Positions 1-7,569 of a DNA stretch of 47,648 nt are shown in pieces; within the stretch, counting starts at the first letter, position 1; every line of letters starts with the position of its first letter. This stretch comes from Bacteroidales bacterium (GTDB taxonomy: Bacteria; Bacteroidota; Bacteroidia; Bacteroidales; UBA7960). A program made the position numbers and the translations under genes. Below the pieces are notes generated by a model that saw only the letters and a program-made list of their open reading frames with translations, was not told the DNA's origin and did not search any database. The stretch spans positions 1 to 47,648 of the forward strand of contig PWJC01000069.1 in NCBI GenBank assembly GCA_003560165.1, given 5' to 3'.

Positions 1-850
1 CAGTTGCGGGCTTGCGTTGTTTTCTCAGCAATATGCCCGAAAGGAGGATGAGGCCGCCCCCGATGATCATGTTCGCGGTGATGGCTTCGCCAAAAAAAAC
101 TGCCCCGAAAAAAACGGCAGCCAGGACCTCCCAATAGGTAAACAGCGAATAATGGCTCATTTTCAGTTTTCGCAACGCCAGGAAAAACAACAAAAAGGCC
201 ACAATGCCGATCAGAAATCCATAGAGCGAGGCCACACTAAACTGCAGGAGGCTTGGGGGTGGGGTGTTGATGAAAATAAAAGGCAAAAAGACCAGGGCGC
301 CGATCAGGTTTTGATAAAAGATGGTTTCCGTTCTCGAATAGTAGGTAAGCTTCTTTTTAAAGATCACGGCGGTGATGGCAAAGATCATGGCAGAGAACAG
401 CATGGCGGCCATGCCGATAAAGTCGCGGTTGCCAAGGCTTATTTCCTTGTCCATATACATGACGACAATGCCGGTAAAGGCCAGTCCGATCAAAGTTGCC
501 GTACGGACCGACACCTTCTCCTTCAGGAACATTGCGCTGAAGATGGCGGCAAATATCGGCCAGGTAAACAAAATAATCACCGCATTGCCGATGGTGGTAT
601 ACAGGTAGCCGATAAAAAAAAGGAACATCCTGGTGGCATTCAGTCCGGAAGCGACCAGCATGATGCCGTAATGGCCCCTGAATAATCTTGTTTTGTTCAA
701 TAAAAAATACACTAGCAACACGGCCACCGGAACAAACATCCTGAAAAAGGTGATGGAGGTGGCTGGCAGATCCAGGAGTTTGATGAACACCCCGCTGGAG
801 CCCCCGATGGTGGAGGCAAGGATAATGGCCAGGTAGGGATTGAGTTTCAT
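1..850 (-). CDS. EamA/DMT-family permease (3' end outside window)
   Basis: The minus-strand frame starts with MKLNPYLAIILASTIGG (ATG at 848-850) and stays open to the window edge, giving 283 visible codons. The product is almost entirely hydrophobic helices with the layout of drug/metabolite transporter (EamA) proteins: two homologous halves of about five helices each. Short charged turns separate them, for example FLKEKVSVRT at the end of the first half and FGEAITANMIIGGGLILL at the end of the second. EamA proteins usually have about 290-300 residues, so only the last few codons are missing. The visible end is the usual basic tail after the last helix (LLRKQRKPAT). The transported substrate cannot be told from sequence. 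The same bases also read as open frames on the plus strand, but those lack hydrophobic patterning. Confidence 0.88.
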   Translation of the reverse strand, partial: MKLNPYLAIILASTIGGSSGVFIKLLDLPATSITFFRMFVPVAVLLVYFLLNKTRLFRGHYGIMLVASGLNATRMFLFFIGYLYTTIGNAVIILFTWPIFAAIFSAMFLKEKVSVRTATLIGLAFTGIVVMYMDKEISLGNRDFIGMAAMLFSAMIFAITAVIFKKKLTYYSRTETIFYQNLIGALVFLPFIFINTPPPSLLQFSVASLYGFLIGIVAFLLFFLALRKLKMSHYSLFTYWEVLAAVFFGAVFFGEAITANMIIGGGLILLSGILLRKQRKPAT

Positions 851-929
851 CGGCAGTTTCAAAGATAGGCAATTCGTGAAGTTTCACAGGATTGTTTGCT
901 GCAGCCGGTGACTTCTCCAACATGGCATA

Positions 930-946
930 ATCCGGAAATTCCGGAT
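930..946. repeat. Perfect 8+1+8 bp palindrome
   Basis: ATCCGGAA-A-TTCCGGAT lies in the 165-bp gap between the head-GIN gene end and the EamA start, both on the minus strand. It has no T-run and so is not a standard terminator. It may be an operator for the EamA gene or a weak RNA hairpin. Confidence 0.3.
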
Positions 947-1015
947 GCTGCCGTCAAGCTTTGCCACGAAATACAGGGCATCGAACACCGGCCTGGGTCC
1001 AGGGCTTCCGGTCTC

Positions 1016-1747
1016 CTATCTGCTGCGATGTACCCGCGACATACCCGAAGTACTGACCCTGACGCCTGCCTGACCTGAAAGGTACAGGGTCGACATGCCC
1101 GACAGCCGGCCCTTTACCCCGTCGTGGGCCTTAAGCCTGGCCGATGAGGTTCCGCTGAGCCTGACCACAACATGTTCGCAGGCAAACTCTTCTCCTCCGA
1201 AATTGGACATTCCGCTGTTGGTCAGCAAAGCAGAGTGGGCATAACCACCGAAATGGACCTTCGATGTCCCCGAACTGATGACTTCCAGCTCAGACAGCCA
1301 GGCATCCACATAGACCCGGGCGATCCCGCTGGTGTTGACAAGCAGCTGTTGCTGATCCAGCGGGGTTTCCACATAAACTGAACTGGCCCCCGACGCCCTC
1401 ACCGAAGTCAGTTCCGGCATACTCACGTGCACATGGATTTTGGTGGCCGGGCTGAAATTAGTCCCGCCAATGGTTTCCAGCCGCAATGCATTGCCCGACA
1501 CACGGACATTCAGGTACTGATGAATGTTGTCGTCGGCAGTGACCTCCACATGCCAGTCTTCGCCGCTGCGGACAAATACCTGGAATATGCCCCCCGCCCG
1601 GATTGCGTCGAACCCATCAAGGTTATGGATCTCGCTGGTCACCTGCCCGCTACCCTTTATGGGGCGGACATTGTTCGTGTTCCCGGCAGTAAGGGTAAAA
1701 AAGGGGAACAAAAGAAAAACGCTCAGAATAATTTGTCTTGTTTTCAT
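1016..1747 (-). CDS. Secreted head-GIN domain (DUF2807) protein
   Basis: This 243-residue protein has a clear signal peptide (MKTRQIILSVFLLFPFFTLTAG). The mature part carries the DUF2807 'head GIN' fold found widely in Bacteroidota envelope proteins. It opens with GSGQVTSEIHNLDGFDAIRAGG and continues as repeating beta-helix-like strands rich in S/G/T, such as LTSVRASGASSVYV, LLVNTSGIARVYVDAW, LEVISSGTSKVHF and GRLSGMSTLYLSG. Length and start fit the family. The function of the family is unknown; some members are called putative adhesins, and I add nothing beyond that. The gene stands alone: the HAD gene upstream ends 416 bp away. A 46-bp element repeated elsewhere in the window lies about 60 bp before the start codon, in the same orientation as the gene. 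Confidence 0.85.
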   Translation of the reverse strand: MKTRQIILSVFLLFPFFTLTAGNTNNVRPIKGSGQVTSEIHNLDGFDAIRAGGIFQVFVRSGEDWHVEVTADDNIHQYLNVRVSGNALRLETIGGTNFSPATKIHVHVSMPELTSVRASGASSVYVETPLDQQQLLVNTSGIARVYVDAWLSELEVISSGTSKVHFGGYAHSALLTNSGMSNFGGEEFACEHVVVRLSGTSSARLKAHDGVKGRLSGMSTLYLSGQAGVRVSTSGMSRVHRSR

Positions 1748-1806
1748 TTGATTATCATTTTTTGTTTTGGTAAAGCAGGAAAGTCAAAAAGTCAAAAGGC
1801 CGAAAG

Positions 1807-1852
1807 GTCGTTTATCATCTGTCCGCAGGCAGTGCGTCTGTTAAAACCCAGG
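1807..1852 (-). repeat. 46-bp dispersed element, copy 1
   Basis: Read on the minus strand, this segment matches 4191-4236 on the plus strand at 40 of 46 positions without a gap. The shared core includes CGCACTGCCTGC and CAGATGATAAACGAC. Weaker similarity continues on both sides: TTTCG and GAC after the core, and an ACCTGTT-like stretch before it. Both copies lie upstream of a gene and point toward it. Neither copy has a sensible reading frame. Confidence 0.6.
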
Positions 1853-2086
1853 TAATCCCAAACAGGTATAAGCGTTTAATGGTTTAAATGTTTAACGTTC
1901 ATCTGTTTATAATTTGATGAATATGGCCAGATGGAGCTCGCCACGTCATAATCATTCGCCCGCAAACTATGCCACGACGTAAAACGGGCATTCATTTCAC
2001 ACAAGCATTATAACAGCACGTTGTATGCCACAGATTATTAACTTCTCATAATCAATACATAGCAAATCCGGACACCCAAACAGAAT

Positions 2087-2121
2087 GTTCCAAATCGTAC
2101 AGTATTTGTACGATTTGGAAC
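2087..2121. repeat. Perfect inverted repeat, 15-bp arms with 5-nt centre
   Basis: The left arm GTTCCAAATCGTACA (2087-2101) is the exact reverse complement of 2107-2121, separated by GTATT. It sits 42 bp beyond the stop codon of the minus-strand HAD gene, so as RNA it could form a 15-bp stem at the transcript end. No T-run follows on either strand, which argues against a classic intrinsic terminator. An operator for a dimeric regulator or a mobile-repeat remnant are alternatives. Confidence 0.6.
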
Positions 2122-2163
2122 AGGTGTCGTTGCGGGGCATCATTCCCCGATCTTTTTATACGG

Positions 2164-2868
2164 CTACATCTTGCTTGCCTTCCCTTGCCGCGAACAGGCA
2201 TGTTCGGATAGGAGGGGTTCGATCCACCCTGCAACATCCTTCAGCGAGCCAACCAGGGCTGAAGGCAAGCCCTCGAGCAAATGCAGGCTTTGGTGACCGT
2301 TGGCCACGATCAGGCAGTCGCATCCTATTTCATGGGACACCTCATGATCGTGGAGGGTATCGCCGATCAGCAATATTTCGCGGGGATCCAGGTTCAGATC
2401 GCTTAGCAGGGCTTTGCCCCTGTCCACCTTGCTGTTTGCGTAATGGTCGGTTAGTCCGGCCACTTTGCTGAAATAGTGCGCTATCCCCAGTTTTTTTATA
2501 CTATCTGCCAATTCCTGTTCGCGCGATGCCGACAGTATCGACTGACCGATCCCCAAACTGTGTATGCGGTCAAGAACAAATCCGGCATCTCCATGAAGAC
2601 TGAAACGGTATTTGTCCGAGGTAAACTCATGGATATATTCTGCTGCCAGTTGCTCGAAAGGCTCTCTTTCAAAATCGAAGCCCAGACGGGCATAATACGA
2701 TTTTACCGGAAAGGTAAAAATACGCCGGTAGGTTTCACGATCAAGCCTGGGCAAACCCCGCCTGCCAAGCAGAGTGTTCATGGCATCAATAACGATATCG
2801 ACATCGTCGAGCAAGGTGCCGTTCCAGTCCCAAATTATATGACAGTACCTGTTCACTGAACGCTTCAT
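2164..2868 (-). CDS. HAD-superfamily hydrolase (phosphoglycolate-phosphatase-like)
   Basis: This 234-residue cytoplasmic protein shows the four HAD motifs in order. Motif I is WDWNGTLLDD (nucleophile Asp14), motif II is LSAS, the motif III lysine is in the SKVDRGKAL region, and motif IV is LLIGDTLHDHE. The helical cap lies between motifs I and II, as in subfamily IA phosphatases such as Gph. The second motif-I aspartate, normally the general acid/base, is Asn16 here. The D-W-N-G-T form is known in a subset of HAD proteins, so this does not mean the gene is broken, but the substrate and even the type of chemistry are uncertain. The start shown puts motif I at the usual distance from the N-terminus. 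Confidence 0.85.
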   Translation of the reverse strand: MKRSVNRYCHIIWDWNGTLLDDVDIVIDAMNTLLGRRGLPRLDRETYRRIFTFPVKSYYARLGFDFEREPFEQLAAEYIHEFTSDKYRFSLHGDAGFVLDRIHSLGIGQSILSASREQELADSIKKLGIAHYFSKVAGLTDHYANSKVDRGKALLSDLNLDPREILLIGDTLHDHEVSHEIGCDCLIVANGHQSLHLLEGLPSALVGSLKDVAGWIEPLLSEHACSRQGKASKM

Positions 2869-2984
2869 CTTGATAGTGAGCTGCTCATCGGACAGCAGGT
2901 GACAGCCCCCGCCTTGCTGGCTGATCCCGAAGCATACTCCGTCATAACCCCACGGTATTCGGGCAATGCTGTTGTCATTACGGA

Positions 2985-4049
2985 TTATTCAGGACGCAAG
3001 GGGCTATAACTGATACCATCTGGCTCTCTTCCGGCATCAAAATGGCCAACAATGCGCATGCTTTCCAGATCGATGATGCTTACCGCATCCGACCGGGTAT
3101 TGGCCACATAGGCCCGGCTGTTATCGGGTACTACCAGGCCAATGGGGATTGAGGTGCCCTCAAACTCGGCAAAATACCGGGTTTCATCGGCGCCTTCGGG
3201 CACGGGAGGAGTCAGCCTGATGCTGGCGAGCTGTTTTCTGTCCCCGGTGTCGAACACGGCAATATCTCCCGAACGGGCATTGCTCACAAGAAAATAACGC
3301 CCGTCGGGGGTAAACTTTGCCCGGATGGGAAAGTCTTCGCAATCCAGGACGTCAAGTACTTCCAGGCTTTGTGTATCGATGATGGTGATCGTGTTGTCGG
3401 CCCTGTTGGTCACCCATACTTCATGGCCGTCCGGATGCACATCGATACCTTCTGCGCCCCGCCCGCTATAAACCTGGGCGATCAGATCACCGTTCTCCAG
3501 GTCAAACACCGTTACGTTCCCGGTTCGTATACTGGGGACAAAGGCCAGCCTGAAATCAGGTGTTGCCGCCACCATATGCGACACATCCTGCTCTGTATAA
3601 AAGGCATTCACCACTTCAAGGCGAGTTGCATCGACCACCAGAAGACTGCGGCTGCCCTCGGCCGTGACGAGTAATCTGTCGGTACCGGTAATCCATTGCA
3701 TTCCGTGCGGACGGGTATGTTCACCAAGATCAATGACCCCGATAAGACGGCCTTCAGGCACATCATATACCGAAAGGGTATTTCCGGCTTGCTCACGGTC
3801 GCCGTAATTGCTGACCACTGCAATGCGGCCGTTATCCGACACCTCCACTTCATGGGGCTCCCTGCCCGAGGGAAGGATCAGCATGACTTCACCGCTCTGC
3901 CGGTCGATAAAGTACACATCATCCCCGCTTTTGCTGGCAACGATCAGTGTTCCGGCGTTGTCCCCATAGCCGGAGGGTTGGTTGCTGCCGCATGAAAATG
4001 ACAACAGCAGGGCAGAAAAACTAACCAGAAATACAATCAATTTTTTCAT
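2985..4049 (-). CDS. YVTN/YncE-type beta-propeller lipoprotein
   Basis: This 354-residue protein begins with a lipoprotein signal (MKKLIVFLVSFSALLLSFSC, Cys20 lipidated, followed by GSNQ). The mature part is a chain of about seven propeller blades with the YVTN pattern, for example GTLIVASKSGDDVYFIDRQS, ADNTITIIDTQSLEVLDVL and RAYVANTRSDAVSIIDLES. Such propellers bind partners or metals, and no catalytic residue set can be assigned. The gene is followed after about 115 bp by the HAD gene on the same strand. Upstream it diverges from the acyl-CoA ligase across a 494-bp gap. The family and the envelope location are secure, but the role is unknown. Confidence 0.88.
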   Translation of the reverse strand: MKKLIVFLVSFSALLLSFSCGSNQPSGYGDNAGTLIVASKSGDDVYFIDRQSGEVMLILPSGREPHEVEVSDNGRIAVVSNYGDREQAGNTLSVYDVPEGRLIGVIDLGEHTRPHGMQWITGTDRLLVTAEGSRSLLVVDATRLEVVNAFYTEQDVSHMVAATPDFRLAFVPSIRTGNVTVFDLENGDLIAQVYSGRGAEGIDVHPDGHEVWVTNRADNTITIIDTQSLEVLDVLDCEDFPIRAKFTPDGRYFLVSNARSGDIAVFDTGDRKQLASIRLTPPVPEGADETRYFAEFEGTSIPIGLVVPDNSRAYVANTRSDAVSIIDLESMRIVGHFDAGREPDGISYSPLRPE

Positions 4050-4543
4050 AGGAACTTTTGCATTATGTTTGACATTTATTGAACTGCCATATAGGGAAGA
4101 CGATGGAACGAATGAACAAAAAAGTTGAAGAGTTGAAGTGTTTAAAGGTTGAATAATAAATACTTAAACTTTTAAACCTGTTAGGTGTTTCCCGGGTTTT
4201 AACTGTCGCACTGCCTGCAAGCAGATGATAAACGACATTTCGACATTTCAGACATTATGACCTGACAACCGTCCTCCTTCCCGAAAAAATTCGTTTCCAT
4301 TAATCCATTGGACGCAAAGGACAAAATAAAAATAGACTAAATTCCCGAAACCGCTGCCGAGAATGGATTTTTTTTAAGCTTCGTTCAGGCGGATGGCAGT
4401 GTACGCTGAACAACGCGATTAAATTTTTGGTTAAAATATTTGTATATTCGCAGCGCCAAAATTCCCAGCGCTGCACCAAACCAGGCCCATCGGGCCCGTC
4501 TTTGTGCTTTGGGCATAAAGAATTGTACGCATAATCAGGATCT
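4050..4543. other. 494-bp divergent gap holding dispersed repeat copy 2
   Basis: This gap lies between two divergent genes and must hold both promoters. It is AT-rich and includes simple sequence (about 4105-4185). Copy 2 of the 46-bp element is at 4191-4236. A possible sigma -7 box, TATATTCG (4443-4450), has TTG 13 nt upstream, shorter than usual, so I do not call it as a promoter. A minus-strand open frame of 89 codons (4300-4569) has no family features and overlaps the ligase start; I do not accept it as a gene. Confidence 0.45.
4191..4236 (+). repeat. 46-bp dispersed element, copy 2
   Basis: This plus-strand copy of the element at 1807-1852 has mismatches at only six positions: 3, 14, 16 and 29-31 of the alignment. 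It ends about 307 bp before the acyl-CoA ligase start and points toward it. It also lies 141 bp upstream of the divergent propeller gene, in the opposite orientation to that gene. Confidence 0.6.
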
Positions 4544-6487
4544 ATGCCATTACCAAAAAACGAACGCATTGCAGCCGATCATCTGGCCGGGCTGTACCGG
4601 AAGGCTGCCGAACGCTTCGAATCCCTGCCTGCCTTTGCCACCCGCGAAAAAGCCCTGGCGTGGAAACCGGTTTCGTTCCGCGAATTATACGAGCAAGGCC
4701 TTGATCTGGCCACCGGTCTGATCGATCTGGGAGTGGAGGCCAGGGAGCATGTGGGTTTGTTCAGCGATAACCGTTTCGAGTGGATGCTCACCGATTATGC
4801 CGTGCAGTTTTGCGGGGCAGTAGATGTTCCCCGGGGCAGGGACGTGTCTGACCCCGAACTGGAATACATCATTGAGCACGCCGGCATCAGGGTATGCTTT
4901 GTCGAAACCGAAGTGCTGCAAAACCGTTTGCTCCGCCTCAAAAACAGGCTGCCGGGCCTGAGCCGGATCATTGTCCTCGATCCGAAGGCCAGATTGAAAG
5001 AGGGCGCATCATCCCTGCAGGAGGTCATGGCTGACGGCGCACGGCTGCGCAAACAGGGCGACAAGCGGGTTTTTGACCGTATAGAGAGCATCCGGCCCGA
5101 CGACCTGTTTACCCTGATCTACACATCGGGTACCACGGGAAGGCCCAAGGGGGTCATGCTCACCCATGCCAATATGACCAGCCAGATCAGGAACCTGCCA
5201 GGGATACACAACCCCAACGACAGGATCCTTTCGGTTTTGCCCATCTGGCATGTGTTCGAAAGGGTTATCGAGATGTACACCATCAGTTTCGGGGGCTGCA
5301 CCTATTATTCGAACATTCTCACACTGGGAGAAGACATGAAAAATGTGGAACCCACCTTTATGGCATCGGCCCCGAGGCTCTGGCAGAAGATCCACGAAAA
5401 GATCATCCAGGGTGTGAAGGCATCCCATCCGGTCAGGCAGGTCCTGTTCCATATCGCCTACTTTTTGTCCCGGCAATACCGGGTTTCGGAATACTTCCTA
5501 ACCCGGAAACAATTGAAAATAAACAAAACACCCCGGTGGAAGCTGAGCCTGCTCTACCCCTTCCATTTGCTTCGCTGGCTCATTGTTTTGCCCTGGTACG
5601 GATTCTTCAATGCGGCCGTGCTGGAACGTATCCGACTGAGTGCCGGAGGTTCCCTGTCGGCAACCATTTCGGGTGGAGGCGCACTGCCCATTCACATCGA
5701 CCGGTTTTTTAACTATGTGGGGATCCCGGTGCTCGAGGGCTATGGACTCACGGAAACCTCACCGGTAATTTCGGTGCGTTCGAAAAGGAACCTGGTGGTG
5801 GGCACCGTCGGCCCCCCGCTGCCCGAAACCAGATTAAGGATAGTGGATGTCGAAACCGGGCAGACCTTGTTCCCCAACCGTGAGCTGGACCACCAAGGCA
5901 GGTCGTTGCGGGGAGAGATCCAGGTTCAGGGCCCCCAGGTTATGAAGGGGTATTACCGGGAAGACGAACTGACGTCCCTTGCCTTTGAGGACGGGTGGCT
6001 GCGTACAGGCGATCTCGGGATGGTCACCCACAATGATTGCCTGAAGATACTCGGACGCTCAAAGGCCACCATTGTTTTGTCGAGCGGAGAAAATGTGGAA
6101 CCCGAGCCCGTCGAAATGAGATTGCAGCAAAGCCAGTACATCGACCACTGCATGGTGGTGGGACAGGACCAGAAGTCATTGGGGGTTTTGATCGTGCCGG
6201 CGCTGGAAGCATTCAGGCAAAACGGCTCCCCAACGGCTACCCTGGCCGACCTGGCCCAAAACGACAAGGCCAGGGAGATCATCCGCCGCGAAATACGCAG
6301 TTTGATCTCCATATCCGGGGGTTTCAAAAAGTATGAACTCATCAGGGATTTCCGCCTGCTCGGCCGCAGCTTCAGGGTGGGCCACGAACTAACCAATCTG
6401 TTCAAGATCAAACGCCATGTGGTAAACCGGGAGTTCGAGGGCGACATTCAGCATTTGTTTAAAAACCAAAGCAAAAAAAGCCGTTAA
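4544..6487 (+). CDS. Long-chain acyl-CoA ligase (AMP-forming)
   Basis: This 647-residue member of the ANL (AMP-binding) family activates a carboxylic acid to acyl-AMP and then acyl-CoA. Visible motifs are the phosphate loop YTSGTTGRPKG (193-203), GYGLTETSP (399-407), and LRTGDLG (486-492), whose Asp490 binds the ribose. The late lysine motif is unusual: the family's GGFK pattern appears near the C-terminus as SGGFKKYEL. The inserted basic segment around 300-370, with a partly membrane-associating look, is typical of long-chain fatty-acid ligases of the FAA1/FadD15 type. The stop codon is 4 bp before the next start, so it is almost surely co-transcribed with the BASS permease. That suggests the ligase traps whatever the permease brings in. 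The exact acyl substrate is not visible. Confidence 0.9.
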   Translation: MPLPKNERIAADHLAGLYRKAAERFESLPAFATREKALAWKPVSFRELYEQGLDLATGLIDLGVEAREHVGLFSDNRFEWMLTDYAVQFCGAVDVPRGRDVSDPELEYIIEHAGIRVCFVETEVLQNRLLRLKNRLPGLSRIIVLDPKARLKEGASSLQEVMADGARLRKQGDKRVFDRIESIRPDDLFTLIYTSGTTGRPKGVMLTHANMTSQIRNLPGIHNPNDRILSVLPIWHVFERVIEMYTISFGGCTYYSNILTLGEDMKNVEPTFMASAPRLWQKIHEKIIQGVKASHPVRQVLFHIAYFLSRQYRVSEYFLTRKQLKINKTPRWKLSLLYPFHLLRWLIVLPWYGFFNAAVLERIRLSAGGSLSATISGGGALPIHIDRFFNYVGIPVLEGYGLTETSPVISVRSKRNLVVGTVGPPLPETRLRIVDVETGQTLFPNRELDHQGRSLRGEIQVQGPQVMKGYYREDELTSLAFEDGWLRTGDLGMVTHNDCLKILGRSKATIVLSSGENVEPEPVEMRLQQSQYIDHCMVVGQDQKSLGVLIVPALEAFRQNGSPTATLADLAQNDKAREIIRREIRSLISISGGFKKYELIRDFRLLGRSFRVGHELTNLFKIKRHVVNREFEGDIQHLFKNQSKKSR

Positions 6488-6491
6488 TCAT

Positions 6492-7547
6492 ATGGAATTT
6501 CCTTCCCAGCTTTTGTATGCCCAGGACCAGGCACTGCTTGCCGTTATGATCTTTGTGATCATGCTTGGCATGGGGGCCAGCCTGACACCAGATGATTTCA
6601 GGGCAGTGGCACGCAGTCCGAGGGGCGTTTTCATCGGCTTTTTGTCGCAGTTCGGACTAATGCCACTGATCGCACTTGGCCTGTCCATTGTACTGGGCCT
6701 GCATCCGGCTTTTGCCATCGCCCTGATCCTCATTGGCTGCCTCCCCGGCGGAACCACCTCCAATATGTTCACATATTTTTCGAGGGGATCTGTGGCCCTT
6801 AGCATCTCAATGACCACCGCATCCACGGTGGTTGCCCTTTTCATGATGCCCATATTGCTGACCCTGTACACCGGCAGGTTTACGGCTCAGATATCGGAAA
6901 CCATGCGGGCGGCTGGAGCAGAAACCGACTTTGTCATCCCTACCGGAAACATCATCAGCTCCCTGGTGCTGGTTCTGGTCCCGGTGATCCTGGGGATGAT
7001 CCTGAGGAAAAAGTCGCCGGGCTGGGCCAAAACTGCCGAAGATACGGCAGGCTTTGTGGCCATCATGGTAATCCTCTACCTCCTGCTCACCGCTTTTATC
7101 CGTCATGGGAGCCTCTTTCTCCAGACACCCATCCAGGTCTATATTGCCACTATAGGACTTGGCATGGCCGGGTTCTTTTTCGGGTACTGGTTCTCGAGGC
7201 TGCTGGGCATGTACCCCCTGTTCCAGAGGGCCATTTCGCTCGAAACCGGCATTCAGAACGGCCCGGTATCCTTTGCCATCATCCTGCTGAGCTTCAACCA
7301 GCCGGTACAGAGCCAGATGCTGTGGCTGGCCATCTTGTATTCGACCTTCATTGTGATGACCTCTTCGGTCATCACCCTTTATTTCAGGCGCAAGGGCAGG
7401 TTCGACTGGGATATCTACAAAAACACCCAGATCCATAACCGCTTGTTTGGCAAAAAATTCGTAACCAACTACCCCGAAGGCTTCCTGCCCCACCGGCTGA
7501 AAACGGACCCCAGCCAGGGGACCTCCCCGGTGCAGAAAAGAGAATGA
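6492..7547 (+). CDS. Bile acid:sodium symporter family (BASS) permease
   Basis: This 351-residue polytopic membrane protein has about nine to ten helices and the family's signatures: MLGMGASLTPDDF near the N-terminus, then LIGCLPGGTTSNMFTYFSRG and ETGIQNGPVSFAIIL. The latter two resemble the broken-helix sodium- and substrate-binding regions of BASS transporters. The C-terminal 45 residues are hydrophilic and probably cytoplasmic. Family members carry bile acids, pantoate, pyruvate and other organic acids with Na+, so the name does not fix the substrate. Its position 4 bp after an acyl-CoA ligase gene suggests uptake coupled to CoA activation. It converges with treY, with only 22 bp between the two stop codons. 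Confidence 0.88.
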   Translation: MEFPSQLLYAQDQALLAVMIFVIMLGMGASLTPDDFRAVARSPRGVFIGFLSQFGLMPLIALGLSIVLGLHPAFAIALILIGCLPGGTTSNMFTYFSRGSVALSISMTTASTVVALFMMPILLTLYTGRFTAQISETMRAAGAETDFVIPTGNIISSLVLVLVPVILGMILRKKSPGWAKTAEDTAGFVAIMVILYLLLTAFIRHGSLFLQTPIQVYIATIGLGMAGFFFGYWFSRLLGMYPLFQRAISLETGIQNGPVSFAIILLSFNQPVQSQMLWLAILYSTFIVMTSSVITLYFRRKGRFDWDIYKNTQIHNRLFGKKFVTNYPEGFLPHRLKTDPSQGTSPVQKRE

Positions 7548-7569
7548 CGCCCCCGGATAAATCCCTGAT

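Larger units (their letters stand above)
1748..2163. other. 416-bp gap: dispersed repeat copy 1 and a large palindrome
   Basis: No gene is supported here. The part nearest the head-GIN start (1768-1815) is simple purine/pyrimidine sequence, followed by one copy of the 46-bp repeat (1807-1852). TATGCCAC occurs twice (about 1968 and 2024) in direct orientation. The perfect 15-bp-arm inverted repeat at 2087-2121 lies 42 bp past the stop codon of the HAD gene. Short open frames across 2052-2237 exist on both strands only because of this palindrome and the HAD gene's 3' end. Confidence 0.5.

Noticed and set aside
17-685. Long plus-strand open frame (222 codons) opposite the EamA gene
   Set aside because: The minus strand encodes a clean polytopic membrane protein here; the plus-strand product is a low-complexity Gln/Asp/Gly/His-rich shadow with no family features.
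1968-2031. Possible integron attC-like site (TATGCCAC repeats, ACGT-rich arms)
   Set aside because: The conserved GTTRRRY / RYYYAAC ends are absent, the repeats are direct rather than inverted, and no integrase or cassette is nearby.
2052-2237. 61-codon frame across the large palindrome
   Set aside because: It arises from the inverted repeat plus the antisense of the HAD 3' end, and no protein-like pattern is seen.
4300-4569. 89-codon minus-strand frame in the divergent gap
   Set aside because: It overlaps the acyl-CoA ligase start, has no homology-like pattern and lacks an upstream signal.
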